Made by a program: the position numbers and the translations under genes. The notes beneath the pieces were generated by a model. It was not told the origin of the DNA and ran no database searches. It saw only the letters and a list, made by a program, of their open reading frames with translations. 64,000 nt of DNA from positions 620,001 through 684,000 of the forward strand of contig NZ_JBJXCY010000002.1 of NCBI RefSeq assembly GCF_046159835.1. The letters run 5' to 3'. The stretch is from JACKJK01 sp046159835 (GTDB taxonomy: Bacteria > Pseudomonadota > Alphaproteobacteria > Rhizobiales > Tepidamorphaceae). Positions within the stretch are counted from its first letter, which is position 1, and every line of letters starts with the position of its first letter. Of this stretch, positions 25,615 to 35,100 are shown one piece after another.

Positions 25615-26627
25615 GCCTGGCCGCTTCGCGCGACGCGACCCTCCAGCGGATAGGCCGGGTCGGAGTAACCCGGCGTCGAGGGGTGCCCTGCCGGCACGAG
25701 GCTGTCGACGAGCGCCTCGTCCTCTGCTGTGAACGTGTAGTCGAGCGCGCCGAGATAATCGGTCCACTGCGCGATGGTGCGCGGCCCCGCGATGGTGCCC
25801 GTCACCAGCTTGTTGTTCAGCACCCATGCAACCGCGAACTGCCCCGGCGTGATGCCGCGCGCCTGCGCGTGTTCTTTCAGCGTCTGCGCGATCCGCAGCG
25901 ATTCCTCGCGGAACTCCGCCTGCATGATGCGCTTGTCGCCAGACCCGGCGCGCGTGTCGCTGGGAGGGGCTTCACCCGGCGCGTACTTGCCAGACAGGAC
26001 GCCGCGCGCCATCGGCGAATAGGGAAACACCCCGAGCCCGAAATGCGCGCAGGCCGGCAGGTGCTCGACCTCCGGCATCCGGTTCATGGCGTTGTAGTAG
26101 GGCTGGCTCACCACCGGCGGGGTGATGTTCATCTCGCGGCAGATGCGCACGATTTCCGCAACCCGCCACGAGCGGTGGTTGGAAACGCCGATATAGCGGA
26201 TCTTGCCCGCGCGCATGAGGTCGGCAAAGGCGCCGATGGTTTCCTCAAGCGGCGTCGCGTGGTCCTCGCGGTGCAGGTACTGGATGTCGAGATAGTCCGT
26301 GCCGAGCCGCTTCAGGCTCGCCTCGGTTTCCTCGATCACGTACTTGCGCGACAGGCCCACCTGGTTCGGCCCGTCGCCGGTCTTGTTGCCAAGCTTCGTC
26401 GCCAGCACCCAGCGGTCGCGGTACTTGCCGATGGCGCGCCCGACGATCTCCTCCGACGCGCCCTCGTTGTAGACATCCGCCGTGTCGATGAAGTTCACGC
26501 CCGCATCGAAGGCGTGCGCGATGATCTTCTCCGCGTCGAGGCGCTCCGTGCGTCCGCCGAACATCATCGTGCCGAGGCAGATCGGCGAAACCTTCAGGCC
26601 GGACCGGCCAAGCGTGCGATAATCCAT
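25611..26627 (-). CDS. Aldo/keto reductase
   Basis: NAD(P)H-dependent oxidoreductase with a TIM-barrel fold, 338 residues. The catalytic tetrad is visible: Asp in NFIDTADVYNEG with Tyr four residues on, Lys in LATKLGNKTG and His in IQYLHRED. The C-terminal cofactor block AGPRTIAQWTDYLGALDY is present. The start ATG at 26627 is set by GAGGGG upstream and the family start MDYRTLGRSGLKVSPI; a longer frame adds 25 unrelated residues. It follows a BKACE gene by 10 bases, so it may reduce or generate a keto compound used or released by that enzyme. The exact substrate is not readable. Confidence 0.9.
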   Translation of the reverse strand: MDYRTLGRSGLKVSPICLGTMMFGGRTERLDAEKIIAHAFDAGVNFIDTADVYNEGASEEIVGRAIGKYRDRWVLATKLGNKTGDGPNQVGLSRKYVIEETEASLKRLGTDYLDIQYLHREDHATPLEETIGAFADLMRAGKIRYIGVSNHRSWRVAEIVRICREMNITPPVVSQPYYNAMNRMPEVEHLPACAHFGLGVFPYSPMARGVLSGKYAPGEAPPSDTRAGSGDKRIMQAEFREESLRIAQTLKEHAQARGITPGQFAVAWVLNNKLVTGTIAGPRTIAQWTDYLGALDYTFTAEDEALVDSLVPAGHPSTPGYSDPAYPLEGRVARSGQA

Positions 26628-26637
26628 TCTTGTCCCC

Positions 26638-27471
26638 TCACGCCGCCGGCCGCAGGCCGAGCAGCTTGCGCGCCTCGGCGACACTCGCGACCGTGCGCTC
26701 ATATTCGCCGCACATGTCGGCGACGCGCTTCACCAGTTCCGCGTTGGAAGCGGCAAGCCGCGTCTTGTCGAAACGGATGTTGTCCTCAAGCCCGGTGCGG
26801 CAATGCCCGCCCAGTTCCAGTGACCACTTGTTGAGCGTCAGCTGGTCCTTGCCGATGCCGGCCCCGGTCCAGGTTGCGTCGGGCATGAGACGGTTCAACT
26901 CGCTCACCATGAATTCGAGTGCCTCGCGCACCACCGGCAGCGCGTTCTTCACGCCCATGACGAATTGCACGTGCAGCGGCGCCTTGATCTTCCCCTCGTC
27001 CGCCAGCCGCAGCGCCTGGTACAGCATCGACAGGTCGAACGCCTCGATCTCCGGCTTGATGTCGTATTCCATCATCTTGTCCGCGAGATCCTCGATCAGC
27101 TCCGGCGGGTTCTCGTAGATGCGCAGCGGGAAGTTGCACGATCCCGTGGACAGCGAAGCCATGTCCGGGCGGTGATGCAGCATGCCGCCGCGCTCGTTGC
27201 CCTGCCCCGAGCGCCCGCCGGTCGAGAATTGCACGATCATCCCCGGGCAGTGCTTGTCGATCCCCTCCTTCAGGCGCCCGAACTTCTCCGGGTCCGAGGT
27301 GGTCGACCCGTCGTCATTGCGCACATGGACATGGGCAAGTGTCGCACCGGCCTCGAAGGCTTCCTGCGTGGACTCCACCTGCTCGGCGACGGTGATCGGA
27401 ACCGCCGGGTTGTTTTCCTTGCGCGGGACCGAACCCGTGATGGCGACAGTGATGATGCAGGGCTTGGACAT
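26638..27471 (-). CDS. Beta-keto acid cleavage enzyme (BKACE, DUF849)
   Basis: BKACE enzymes condense a beta-keto acid with acetyl-CoA and cleave it to acetoacetate plus a CoA thioester, using a Zn(II) ion. The founding member is 3-keto-5-aminohexanoate cleavage enzyme Kce of lysine fermentation. This 277-residue protein has the zinc ligands H47 and H49 (TLAHVHVR), FSTGGRSGQG, and the glutamate in TGLEDNIRFD. It reads GGMLHHRPDMASLSTGSCNFP where classical Kce has other residues, so substrate class differs from the second BKACE at 44759. It leads a two-gene operon with an aldo/keto reductase. Confidence 0.9.
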   Translation of the reverse strand: MSKPCIITVAITGSVPRKENNPAVPITVAEQVESTQEAFEAGATLAHVHVRNDDGSTTSDPEKFGRLKEGIDKHCPGMIVQFSTGGRSGQGNERGGMLHHRPDMASLSTGSCNFPLRIYENPPELIEDLADKMMEYDIKPEIEAFDLSMLYQALRLADEGKIKAPLHVQFVMGVKNALPVVREALEFMVSELNRLMPDATWTGAGIGKDQLTLNKWSLELGGHCRTGLEDNIRFDKTRLAASNAELVKRVADMCGEYERTVASVAEARKLLGLRPAA

Positions 27472-27678
27472 GGGTGCGCTCCGGCGTGGTGATCTTCAGG
27501 CGGAGCCACACGATGCGGATTTTCCGCGCCGGGTCAAACGTGGGAAGGCAAGCCGATCACGATGGCGCTGTTGCCGTATGGTCACGCGGTGTCGGATTCG
27601 GTTTTCCTTGCACAGAAATGAACTGGGGTTTCCGAGAGGCGGACGTAGGTTCTTCACTGCATTGGGGGGCTACGAATC

Positions 27679-29529
27679 ATGACTGATCGCACGGAACAGA
27701 ACTTCCGCAAGGGCCTGCGCAACGCGCGCTACGCTCCGGCTTGCATCGCGGCCGTTCTCGGCGCGACCATCGCGCTGTCGGGAACAGCAAGGGCCGAGGG
27801 TCCGCTGGACTGGTCCGGCTGGTACTACGGCGCCCATGTCGCCGACGCGCATTCCTCGTTCGAAGATCCGGCGGATGCGATCAACGACAACACGACCATG
27901 GTTCACAACGAGACCAACGCGACTGGCGCCGGTCTCCATGCCGGTTACAACTGGCAGCGCAGCGCGTGGGTTGGCGGCGTCGAGGTCGACGCGACGCTCT
28001 TCGAGGGCTACCGCGTGCTGCCGCGCGGCGGTGGCAGCTCGATGGACGTGAGCGCTGCATTCTCACTGCGTGCCCGCCTTGGCTACGCGATGGGCCGCGC
28101 CCTGCCCTATGTCACGGGCGGTGTCTCCGCCATGACCGTCGATTTTGACGGCGACACGACCGATGACCCGGTGTTCTGGGGCTACGTGCTCGGCGCGGGC
28201 CTGGAATATGCGCTCAACCCGGCCGTCAGCGTGCGCACCGAGTATCTCTACAATTTCGGTACCGACGAAGTGACCGGCGAAGGCGGCACGGGCGATGTCG
28301 ACCTGTCGACCCACATGTTCCGGATCGGCGTGTCCTTCAAGTACGACGCAGTTCATGGCGCAGGCGCGACCGAGTTTGCCGAGACCGCCGCGTCCGTCGA
28401 CTGGAGCGGCTTCTATGTCGGTGTTCTCGCCGACATGACCAACGCCGTCGTCTCCGACAAGGATGAGGACATCACTGACATCGACGTCAATCACTTCGGG
28501 TTCTCAGGCAATGGCATCGGTGTCTACGGTGGTTATTCGCACCAGTGGAACCGCATCGTCGCAGGCGTTGAAGCGAGCTACACGGCCAACCAGGTGGCCG
28601 ACCTGATCGGTGGCACCGCAGGCTTCCGGATGGAACTCGACGACACGTACATGGTGCGTGGCCGCCTCGGTTACTCTTATGGAAACGCCCTGCCGTTCGT
28701 GACCGCAGGCGTCGCCGGTGGCGATCTCGTGATGTTCGACGATGGCGACATCATCAACAACGCCGTCGGTGACCTGGTCGGCTACACTGTCGGTGCCGGT
28801 CTCGACTGGCTCATTGCACCGCACGTCGTGGCGCGCGCCGAATACTTTTACACCGACTACGGTACAGCCAACTATGACGGCGGCCCGGAGGAAGTCGGTC
28901 TGACGACGCACACCATGCGCGTCGGCCTTGCCGTCAAGACCGGGGACAGCGATCCCTCGGGTGGCCTTGGCGGGATGGAAGAACCGTTCAACTGGACCGG
29001 CGTCTATGCCGGCTTGCACGCCGGCTCCAGCAACTTCGAAGTTGACGATCCGGACGAACAGATCGGATCCGGCCCGAAGTTCAATATCGATGGCGTCGCC
29101 ATGGGCGGCCTGATCGGTGCGAACTACCAGTACAATTCGCTGGTCTTCGGCGTCGAAGCCGATATCAGCCACACGCCGTTCGACACCTGGGCACCTTCGG
29201 GTGGCGACCGCGTGGAAGCAAACGACATGCTCTCGGTCCGAGGCCGTCTCGGCTACGCGCTCGGCAACACGCTGCTCTTTGCGACCGCCGGCTGGGCAAC
29301 AACTGAAATCGACACCAACGATCGTGACTTCGGCCGCCTCGATTTCGACGGCTTCATCGTCGGTGGCGGCTTCGAACACGCCGTCTCGCGAAATGTCGTG
29401 GCGCGTCTGGAATACCTCTACACGGATTTCGGTTCCGAGCTTGGTCCCGACAACGATCCAGACGAGGTCTACACCCCCAACAACCAGACCATCCGCGGCG
29501 CGGTCACCTGGCTCTTCCACACGCAGTAA
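27679..29529 (+). CDS. Outer-membrane protein made of three tandem Omp25-like beta-barrel modules
   Basis: A 616-residue protein with a long signal region (cleavage probably near residue 39, after TARA) followed by three homologous modules of about 196 residues. They start at about residue 43 (LDWSGWYYGAHVAD), 240 (VDWSGFYVGVLADM) and 437 (FNWTGVYAGLHAG). Each module shows alternating beta-strands, a central LGYA/SxGNALPFVTAGV-like block and a closing strand such as MRVGLAVKT. Single modules resemble the Omp25/Omp31 surface proteins of Hyphomicrobiales, normally about 200-residue 8-stranded barrels. Short acidic or Gly-rich linkers join them. Whether this makes three barrels or one large 24-stranded barrel is unknown. 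A methyltransferase gene follows 22 bases later. Confidence 0.85.
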   Translation: MTDRTEQNFRKGLRNARYAPACIAAVLGATIALSGTARAEGPLDWSGWYYGAHVADAHSSFEDPADAINDNTTMVHNETNATGAGLHAGYNWQRSAWVGGVEVDATLFEGYRVLPRGGGSSMDVSAAFSLRARLGYAMGRALPYVTGGVSAMTVDFDGDTTDDPVFWGYVLGAGLEYALNPAVSVRTEYLYNFGTDEVTGEGGTGDVDLSTHMFRIGVSFKYDAVHGAGATEFAETAASVDWSGFYVGVLADMTNAVVSDKDEDITDIDVNHFGFSGNGIGVYGGYSHQWNRIVAGVEASYTANQVADLIGGTAGFRMELDDTYMVRGRLGYSYGNALPFVTAGVAGGDLVMFDDGDIINNAVGDLVGYTVGAGLDWLIAPHVVARAEYFYTDYGTANYDGGPEEVGLTTHTMRVGLAVKTGDSDPSGGLGGMEEPFNWTGVYAGLHAGSSNFEVDDPDEQIGSGPKFNIDGVAMGGLIGANYQYNSLVFGVEADISHTPFDTWAPSGGDRVEANDMLSVRGRLGYALGNTLLFATAGWATTEIDTNDRDFGRLDFDGFIVGGGFEHAVSRNVVARLEYLYTDFGSELGPDNDPDEVYTPNNQTIRGAVTWLFHTQ

Positions 29530-29551
29530 GTGGCGGCCCGGTGGTTCGGCC

Positions 29552-30304
29552 GTGGGCGTCGAAAGCCTTGTGCGGCATCTGCTGTTTCGCTGGAGCGGCA
29601 CCGCGGCCCTGCTCGGGGCGGCGCGGTCGCTGAACCCGTCGCGCCGCACGGGCACGGCCTATCTCGCAGCCTATGACGACGCCGACGCCATGGGGCCGAT
29701 GCAGCGCTCCGAGGCGCTCCTGCTGCATGCCATGGTGCAGGTCACGCAGCCGCGCACCATCGTCGAGTTCGGGTTCTATCTGGGCCACAGCGCCAACGTG
29801 CTCCTGAAGGCGGCGCCATCAGACACGCTTGTCGCCAGTTACGAGATCGACCCCGCCGCGCAGCGAAAGGCGCAGCGTTATTTCGGCAGGCGCCCGAACC
29901 ACCGTCTTTTCGTGAAGTCGCAGACGGACTTTGAGCCTGGTGACGTCGATGGCCGGCCAGTCAACCTCGCCTTCATCGACGCGTCCCACGATTTCGATCT
30001 CAACTGCGCGTGTTTCGAAAAGCTCAATCCCAGCCTTGCAGATGACGCGCTCATCGTCTCGCACGACACCGGGCTATGGCACCGCGACGTGATCGGACCA
30101 GCCCAGCAGGGGCACGTGGATGCCGGGATAGGGACTTGGGTCGACGACGATCACTATGCCCACGTCGTTGCCGAGCGCCGCTTCGTGGACTGGATCCAGG
30201 GGACGTATCCGGCGTTCGGCGCCGTGCATTTTCACTCGACGCGCGTGCTTCGCCACGGAATGAGCATCCTGCAACGCCAGCGAAAACTCGCAAACGGGCT
30301 GTAA
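29552..30304 (+). CDS. Class I SAM-dependent methyltransferase
   Basis: A 250-residue protein with a Rossmann methyltransferase core: motif I-like TIVEFGFYLGHSANVLLKAAP, the acidic residue after strand 2 (YEIDPAAQRKAQRYF) and LAFIDASHDFDLNCACFEKL, as in the Methyltransf_24 group often linked to O-methylation of sugars or small molecules. The target is unknown. No ATG fits; a GTG at 29552 (or 29570) is the most likely start and has only a weak ribosome site. The frame is open further upstream through the barrel-protein gene, which is an artefact. The close spacing suggests co-transcription with the triple-barrel protein. Confidence 0.72.
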   Translation: MGVESLVRHLLFRWSGTAALLGAARSLNPSRRTGTAYLAAYDDADAMGPMQRSEALLLHAMVQVTQPRTIVEFGFYLGHSANVLLKAAPSDTLVASYEIDPAAQRKAQRYFGRRPNHRLFVKSQTDFEPGDVDGRPVNLAFIDASHDFDLNCACFEKLNPSLADDALIVSHDTGLWHRDVIGPAQQGHVDAGIGTWVDDDHYAHVVAERRFVDWIQGTYPAFGAVHFHSTRVLRHGMSILQRQRKLANGL

Positions 30305-30310
30305 ACCGCT

Positions 30311-30802
30311 TCAGCGTTCCTCGAACAGGCGCGACGCTTTCAGCAATTCCGCGTTGAGATCGCCTAGTGGCTTTCCCGTCCACGACTGCTCCACCAGCAG
30401 TCGCTTTTCCGCCGACTGCACCGCCGTCATCGCCTGCTCGACGAGCTTGCGTCCGTGATCGGTCAGGACGACGGGCTTGCGGCGCGCATCGTCCTGCGCC
30501 TGCGGCCGCGCGATCAGGTCCCGCGCCTCCATCGCCTTCAGGACCTTTGTCAGGCCACCAGATGACAGGAGCACGCGGTCGTAGAGATCCGTCGGCAACA
30601 ACGCGTGCTCGTCGGAAATGCGCAAGGCGCACAGCACCTCGAACGCCGTGAAGCTCAGATCGAAGGGCTTCAGCGCCTCGCGGGCCGAGGCGTTGAGTTG
30701 GGCCGCGATATACTGAACGACGAAGGAGAACACGCCGCTCTCGTTGCCGATCTGCGGCCAGTTCCGCGATATGTTATCGATGGCATCCTCCACCTTCCCC
30801 AT
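30311..30802 (-). CDS. MarR-family transcriptional regulator
   Basis: A 163-residue winged-helix repressor of the MarR family: helix pair at the N-terminus, DNA-binding region with FTAFEVLCALRISDEHALLPTDLYDRVLLSSGGLTKVLKAMEARDLIARP, wing with DDARRKPVVLTDHGRKL. The ATG at 30802 is preferred over 30823 because AGGAAGG sits 8-9 bases upstream of it, while 30823 has no ribosome site. It is divergent from the RND efflux operon and a perfect palindrome lies between, so it probably represses the pump and itself until a ligand binds. Confidence 0.9.
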   Translation of the reverse strand: MGKVEDAIDNISRNWPQIGNESGVFSFVVQYIAAQLNASAREALKPFDLSFTAFEVLCALRISDEHALLPTDLYDRVLLSSGGLTKVLKAMEARDLIARPQAQDDARRKPVVLTDHGRKLVEQAMTAVQSAEKRLLVEQSWTGKPLGDLNAELLKASRLFEER

Positions 30803-30825
30803 ACCCGCATGACCTTCCTGCATAA

Positions 30826-30847
30826 TTTATCTTGCCAGAAAGATAAA
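30826..30847. promoter_or_regulatory. Palindromic operator between marR-type gene and efflux operon
   Basis: TTTATCTT (30826-30833) and AAGATAAA (30840-30847) are perfect inverted 8-mers with a 6-base spacer. The site lies in the divergent promoter region, 24 bases from the regulator start and 61 from the efflux start. This symmetry and length fit a MarR dimer operator. Confidence 0.78.
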
Positions 30848-30908
30848 ACCTCCTATCTGTCCGTCAAGCCGGGGACGCCCGGCACTTTGGGTTCCACGAG
30901 GTTGAGAC

Positions 30909-32144
30909 ATGAACTTCTCCCCGGAAAACGCCCGGCCCGCATTCTGGCGATCGCTTCCGCACGCAGTGCTGACCCTTGCCTTGATCGTGAGCGGCGCCGC
31001 TCCCGCGCTGGCGCAGGCCGGTGGTCCAGGCGCCGGTGCGCGCGGCCCGGCCAAGGTCGGGGTCGTTGAAATGTCGCGCGTACCGGTCCCCTACACGGTG
31101 ACGGTGCCTGGACGCGCAATTGCCGCCGACGAGGTGGAAATTCGTCCCCGCGTCGACGGATTGATCTCGAAAATTCACTACCAGGTCGGCGAGAAGGTCG
31201 CGGCGGGCGATCCGCTGTTCAGCATCGAGGACGATGTCTACCAGGCCGAGGTGCTGGCTGCCGAAGCCATGGTGGAAAGCGCGACGTCAACCGTCGGCAC
31301 CGCCCAGAGCAAGGTCGACCGCTATGCGCAGATCCTGCAGACCGGCATCACTGCGACAGAGTTTGAAGCAGCCCAGGCCGAACTGGCCTCGGCAAAAAGC
31401 AGCCTCAGCACAGCGGAAGCAAACCTCAAGATGGCGCACATCAACCTCGACCGCACCACGATCAACGCACCGATCGACGGTGTCGTCGGTTTGGCGAGCG
31501 TCTCCGTTGGCGAGGTCGTCACCACCAACCAGTCCGATGCGCTGACCACGGTCACGCGGCTCGACCCGGTGCATGTTGATATCGCGGAATCCTCGGTGCG
31601 CATCCTGCGCAACCGCGAACGCCTTGCCTCCGGCGCGATCAAGCGCGGCGAGACCATCGACCTCCGCTTGACACTGGAGAACGGCGTTCGCTATGAGGCC
31701 GTCGGCACCTTCGTCGCGCCGGGCATCTCGGTGTCATCGACCACCGGCACCCAGACCATGCGCGTCAGCTTCCCGAACCCGGATCGCAAGGTTCTCCCCG
31801 GCCAGTTCCTGCGCGTCGATACGACGCTCGGCACCACGCAGGCCATCCTCGTGCCGCAAGGCGCGACAACGCGAACCGGCAACGGCACGCTGCAGGCTTT
31901 CGTCGTCCGGGACGGCAAGGCCGAGCGTGTCCAGCTCACCGAAACCGGATCGCACGAGAACGCCTGGATCGTGACCGGCGGAGTCGAGGACGGCGACCTC
32001 CTCATTGTCGACGGGCTCACCGGTCTTCAACCCGGCGCGGAGGTGGAAACTGTCGCGGTGACGATCTCGCCCGATGGCGTCGTCAGCGAGTTGCCAGCCC
32101 CGGATGAAAGCACCGCTGCTGCGCAAGACCAGAAGGCGGACTGA
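30909..32144 (+). CDS. RND efflux periplasmic adaptor (membrane fusion protein)
   Basis: AcrA-type adaptor linking an inner-membrane RND pump to an outer-membrane channel, 411 residues. There is an N-terminal hydrophobic signal/anchor (about 18-37), a lipoyl-like half-motif (PRVDGLISKIHYQVGEKVAAGDPLFSIEDDVYQAEV), an alpha-helical hairpin (about 115-165), the second half-motif INAPIDGVVGLASVSVGEVV, then beta-barrel and membrane-proximal domains. GAGG lies 7 bases before the ATG. The pump gene begins 6 bases after the stop. No outer-membrane factor gene follows, so a TolC-like channel must be encoded elsewhere. Confidence 0.95.
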   Translation: MNFSPENARPAFWRSLPHAVLTLALIVSGAAPALAQAGGPGAGARGPAKVGVVEMSRVPVPYTVTVPGRAIAADEVEIRPRVDGLISKIHYQVGEKVAAGDPLFSIEDDVYQAEVLAAEAMVESATSTVGTAQSKVDRYAQILQTGITATEFEAAQAELASAKSSLSTAEANLKMAHINLDRTTINAPIDGVVGLASVSVGEVVTTNQSDALTTVTRLDPVHVDIAESSVRILRNRERLASGAIKRGETIDLRLTLENGVRYEAVGTFVAPGISVSSTTGTQTMRVSFPNPDRKVLPGQFLRVDTTLGTTQAILVPQGATTRTGNGTLQAFVVRDGKAERVQLTETGSHENAWIVTGGVEDGDLLIVDGLTGLQPGAEVETVAVTISPDGVVSELPAPDESTAAAQDQKAD

Positions 32145-32150
32145 CGCAAC

Positions 32151-35100
32151 ATGGGACAGTTTTTTGTCGAGCGCCCGGTCTTTGCCTGGGTGATTGCCAT
32201 CATCATGATGCTGGGCGGCGCATGGGCGCTGCAGTCACTGCCGGTGGCGCAATATCCCGACATCGCACCGACGACGGTTCGCGTCTCGGCGAACTATCCC
32301 GGCGCGACGGCGGCCACGGTCGAGAACTCCGTCACCCGCGAGATCGAGGACAGGCTCACCGGTCTCGACGGCCTTCTCTACATGGTGTCGTCCTCGCGCG
32401 AAGGCTCGGCCTCGATCCAGCTGACCTTCGACAATTCCGTCACCCCGGTGGAAGCGGAAAACGACGTGCAGACGCTCGTTCGGCAGGCGGAATCACGCCT
32501 GCCGTCATCGGTCCAGCGGCAGGGTGTAAACATTCGCCGTTCCAACAGTTCGATACTTCTGGTCGGCGCGATCGTTGCGGACGGCGACGACTACACCACG
32601 GCAGCACTCGGCAATTTCCTCGAAGAGACCGTCGAGAACGAAATCCTGCGCACCGAGGGCGTCGGCGACATCAACATCTTCGGCTCCGGCTACGCGATGC
32701 GCGTCTGGCTCGATCCGCTTGCCATGGCCCGCTACCAGTTGACCGCGACCGACGTGGTCAATGCCGTCTCGACCCAGAACGCCGTTGTCGCGGTCGGGTC
32801 GCTCGGCAGCCAGCCGACCGTAGAGGGCCAGCAGTTCACCGCGACGATCACCGCGCAAAGCCAGCTGACCAACGTCGCCGACTTCGAGGAAATCCTGCTC
32901 AAGACGGAGACGGGCGGCGGCACGGTCCGGCTGGCCGATGTGGCGCGCATCGAGATCGGCAACGAATCCTACGGCTCGAGCTCGCGCTACTCCGGCAAGG
33001 TTGCCGCGGGCTTCGGCGTCAGCCTTGCTGCCGGCGCAAACGCCGTGGACACCGCAGCCGCCGTGAAGGCGAAGCTGGAGAGCCTCGCGCCGGGCCTGCC
33101 CGAAGGCACTGAATTTAAGATTGCTTACGACACCTCGCCCTTCGTGGAACGCTCCATCGAGCAGGTCTATCGCACACTCATCGAGGCGGTTTTCCTCGTC
33201 TTCGTGGTGCTTATCGTCTTCCTGCATTCGTGGCGCGCGACCCTGATCCCGATGATCGCGGTACCGGTCGTGCTGCTCGGCACGTTCACCGTGCTGGCGT
33301 TCTTCGGCTACTCCATCAATACCCTGACGATGTTCGCCATGGTGCTCGCCATCGGACTTCTGGTCGACGATGCCATCGTGGTGGTGGAGAACGTCGAACG
33401 CCTGATGGACGAAGAGGGCCTCACACCGCTTCAGGCCACCCGGCAGAGTATGCGGGAGATCACCGGCGCGCTGATCGGCATTGCCGTGGTGCTGTCGGCC
33501 GTCTTCTTGCCCATGGCATTCTTCGAAGGGTCCACCGGCGTCATCTACCGCCAGTTCTCCATCACCATGGTGACGGCGATGATCCTGTCGCTCGGCGTGG
33601 CGGTGATCCTGACGCCGGCGCTCTGCGCAAGCCTCCTGCGCCGTCGCAAGGGCGAAGCCATATGGCCCGCGCGCAAGTTCAACCAGGGCTTCGACAAGAC
33701 ATCGCAAGTCTACAGCCGCGGCGTGCACTGGCTGGTGCGTTGGCCGCTGGTCGCGGCACTCGTCCTGCTGCTGACGCTCGGCGGCGCATGGGCGATCTTC
33801 GAGCGCCTCAACGCCTCGTTCCTGCCGACCGAGGACCAGGGCATGCTGATGTCGATGGTCACGCTGCCCGAAGGCGCCACGACCCCGCAGACGCTCGCCA
33901 CCGTGAAGCGTGTCGAGGCACACTTTGCAGAGGAGCCTGCCGTCGCTTCCACCTTTGCCGCCGTCGGCTTCTCGTTCGGCGGCTCGGGGCAGAACCGCGC
34001 GATGGTGTTCGTGCGGCTCAACGATTTCGACAGCCGCGAGGAAGCCGACGCGCAGGCCGCAGCCGTGGCCGGCCGCGCCAATGCCGCCTTCGCCGGCATC
34101 CGGGCGGGCCGCGTCTTCGTCATGCAACCGCCCTCGGTTCCGGGCCTCGGCAACACCGGCGGCTTTTCCATGTACCTGACCGACCTGTCGGGCCGCGGGA
34201 TCGATCAGTTGAGCGCAGCTGCCGCACAGCTGAGCGCGACGGCGGCAGGAGACGCGCGCCTGACGGGCGTACGCGCCGAGAACAACGAGAAGAAGAGCGC
34301 GCTGAAGCTCGTCATCGACCAGCAGAAGGCGGAAAGCTTCGGCCTCTCGCTGAGCGACATCAATTCCATGCTGGCGACGATCTTCGCCGGCACCGAGGTC
34401 AACGATTTCGAGCTAGGCACCAGCCTGCGGCCCGTCATCGTGCAGGCGGATGCGCCCTACCGCATGCAGCCCGAAGACATCGAGGGCTGGTACGCGCGCA
34501 ATTCCGGTGGCGAGATGGTGCCGATGAGCGCCTTCACGACAACCGAATGGGAGCCGGTCGCCCCGAGCCTTGCGCGCATCAACGGCCAGCCTGCCATCGA
34601 GATACAGGGGTCGGCCGCGCCCGGCACCAGTTCAAGCACGGCGATGGATGCGATGGAGGAACTCGTCGCGAACCTGCCCGGCGGCTACGGCGTCGCGTGG
34701 ACAGGCCTCAGCTACCAGGAACGCCAGTCGGGCGAGAACGTGTGGCTGCTTTACCTGCTGTCGGGATTGATCGTGTTTCTGGCGCTCGCCGCGCTCTACG
34801 AAAGCTGGTCGATCCCCTTCGCGGTCATGCTGGTGGTACCGGTCGGCATCCTCGGCGCGCTCGCGGCCGCCTGGGCGCTTGGCCAGTTGAACGACGTCTA
34901 TTTCAAGGTCGGCATCCTGACGACCATCGGCCTTGCGGCACGCAACGCGATCCTCATCGTCGAGTTTGCCGAAACGCTGGTGGCGGAAGGCCGCGACCTG
35001 ATGGACGCCGCCGTGACAGCGTCCCGCCAACGCCTGCGCCCGATCATGATGACAGCGCTCACCTTCATCTTCGGCGTGCTGCCGCTGGCGACCGCGACGG

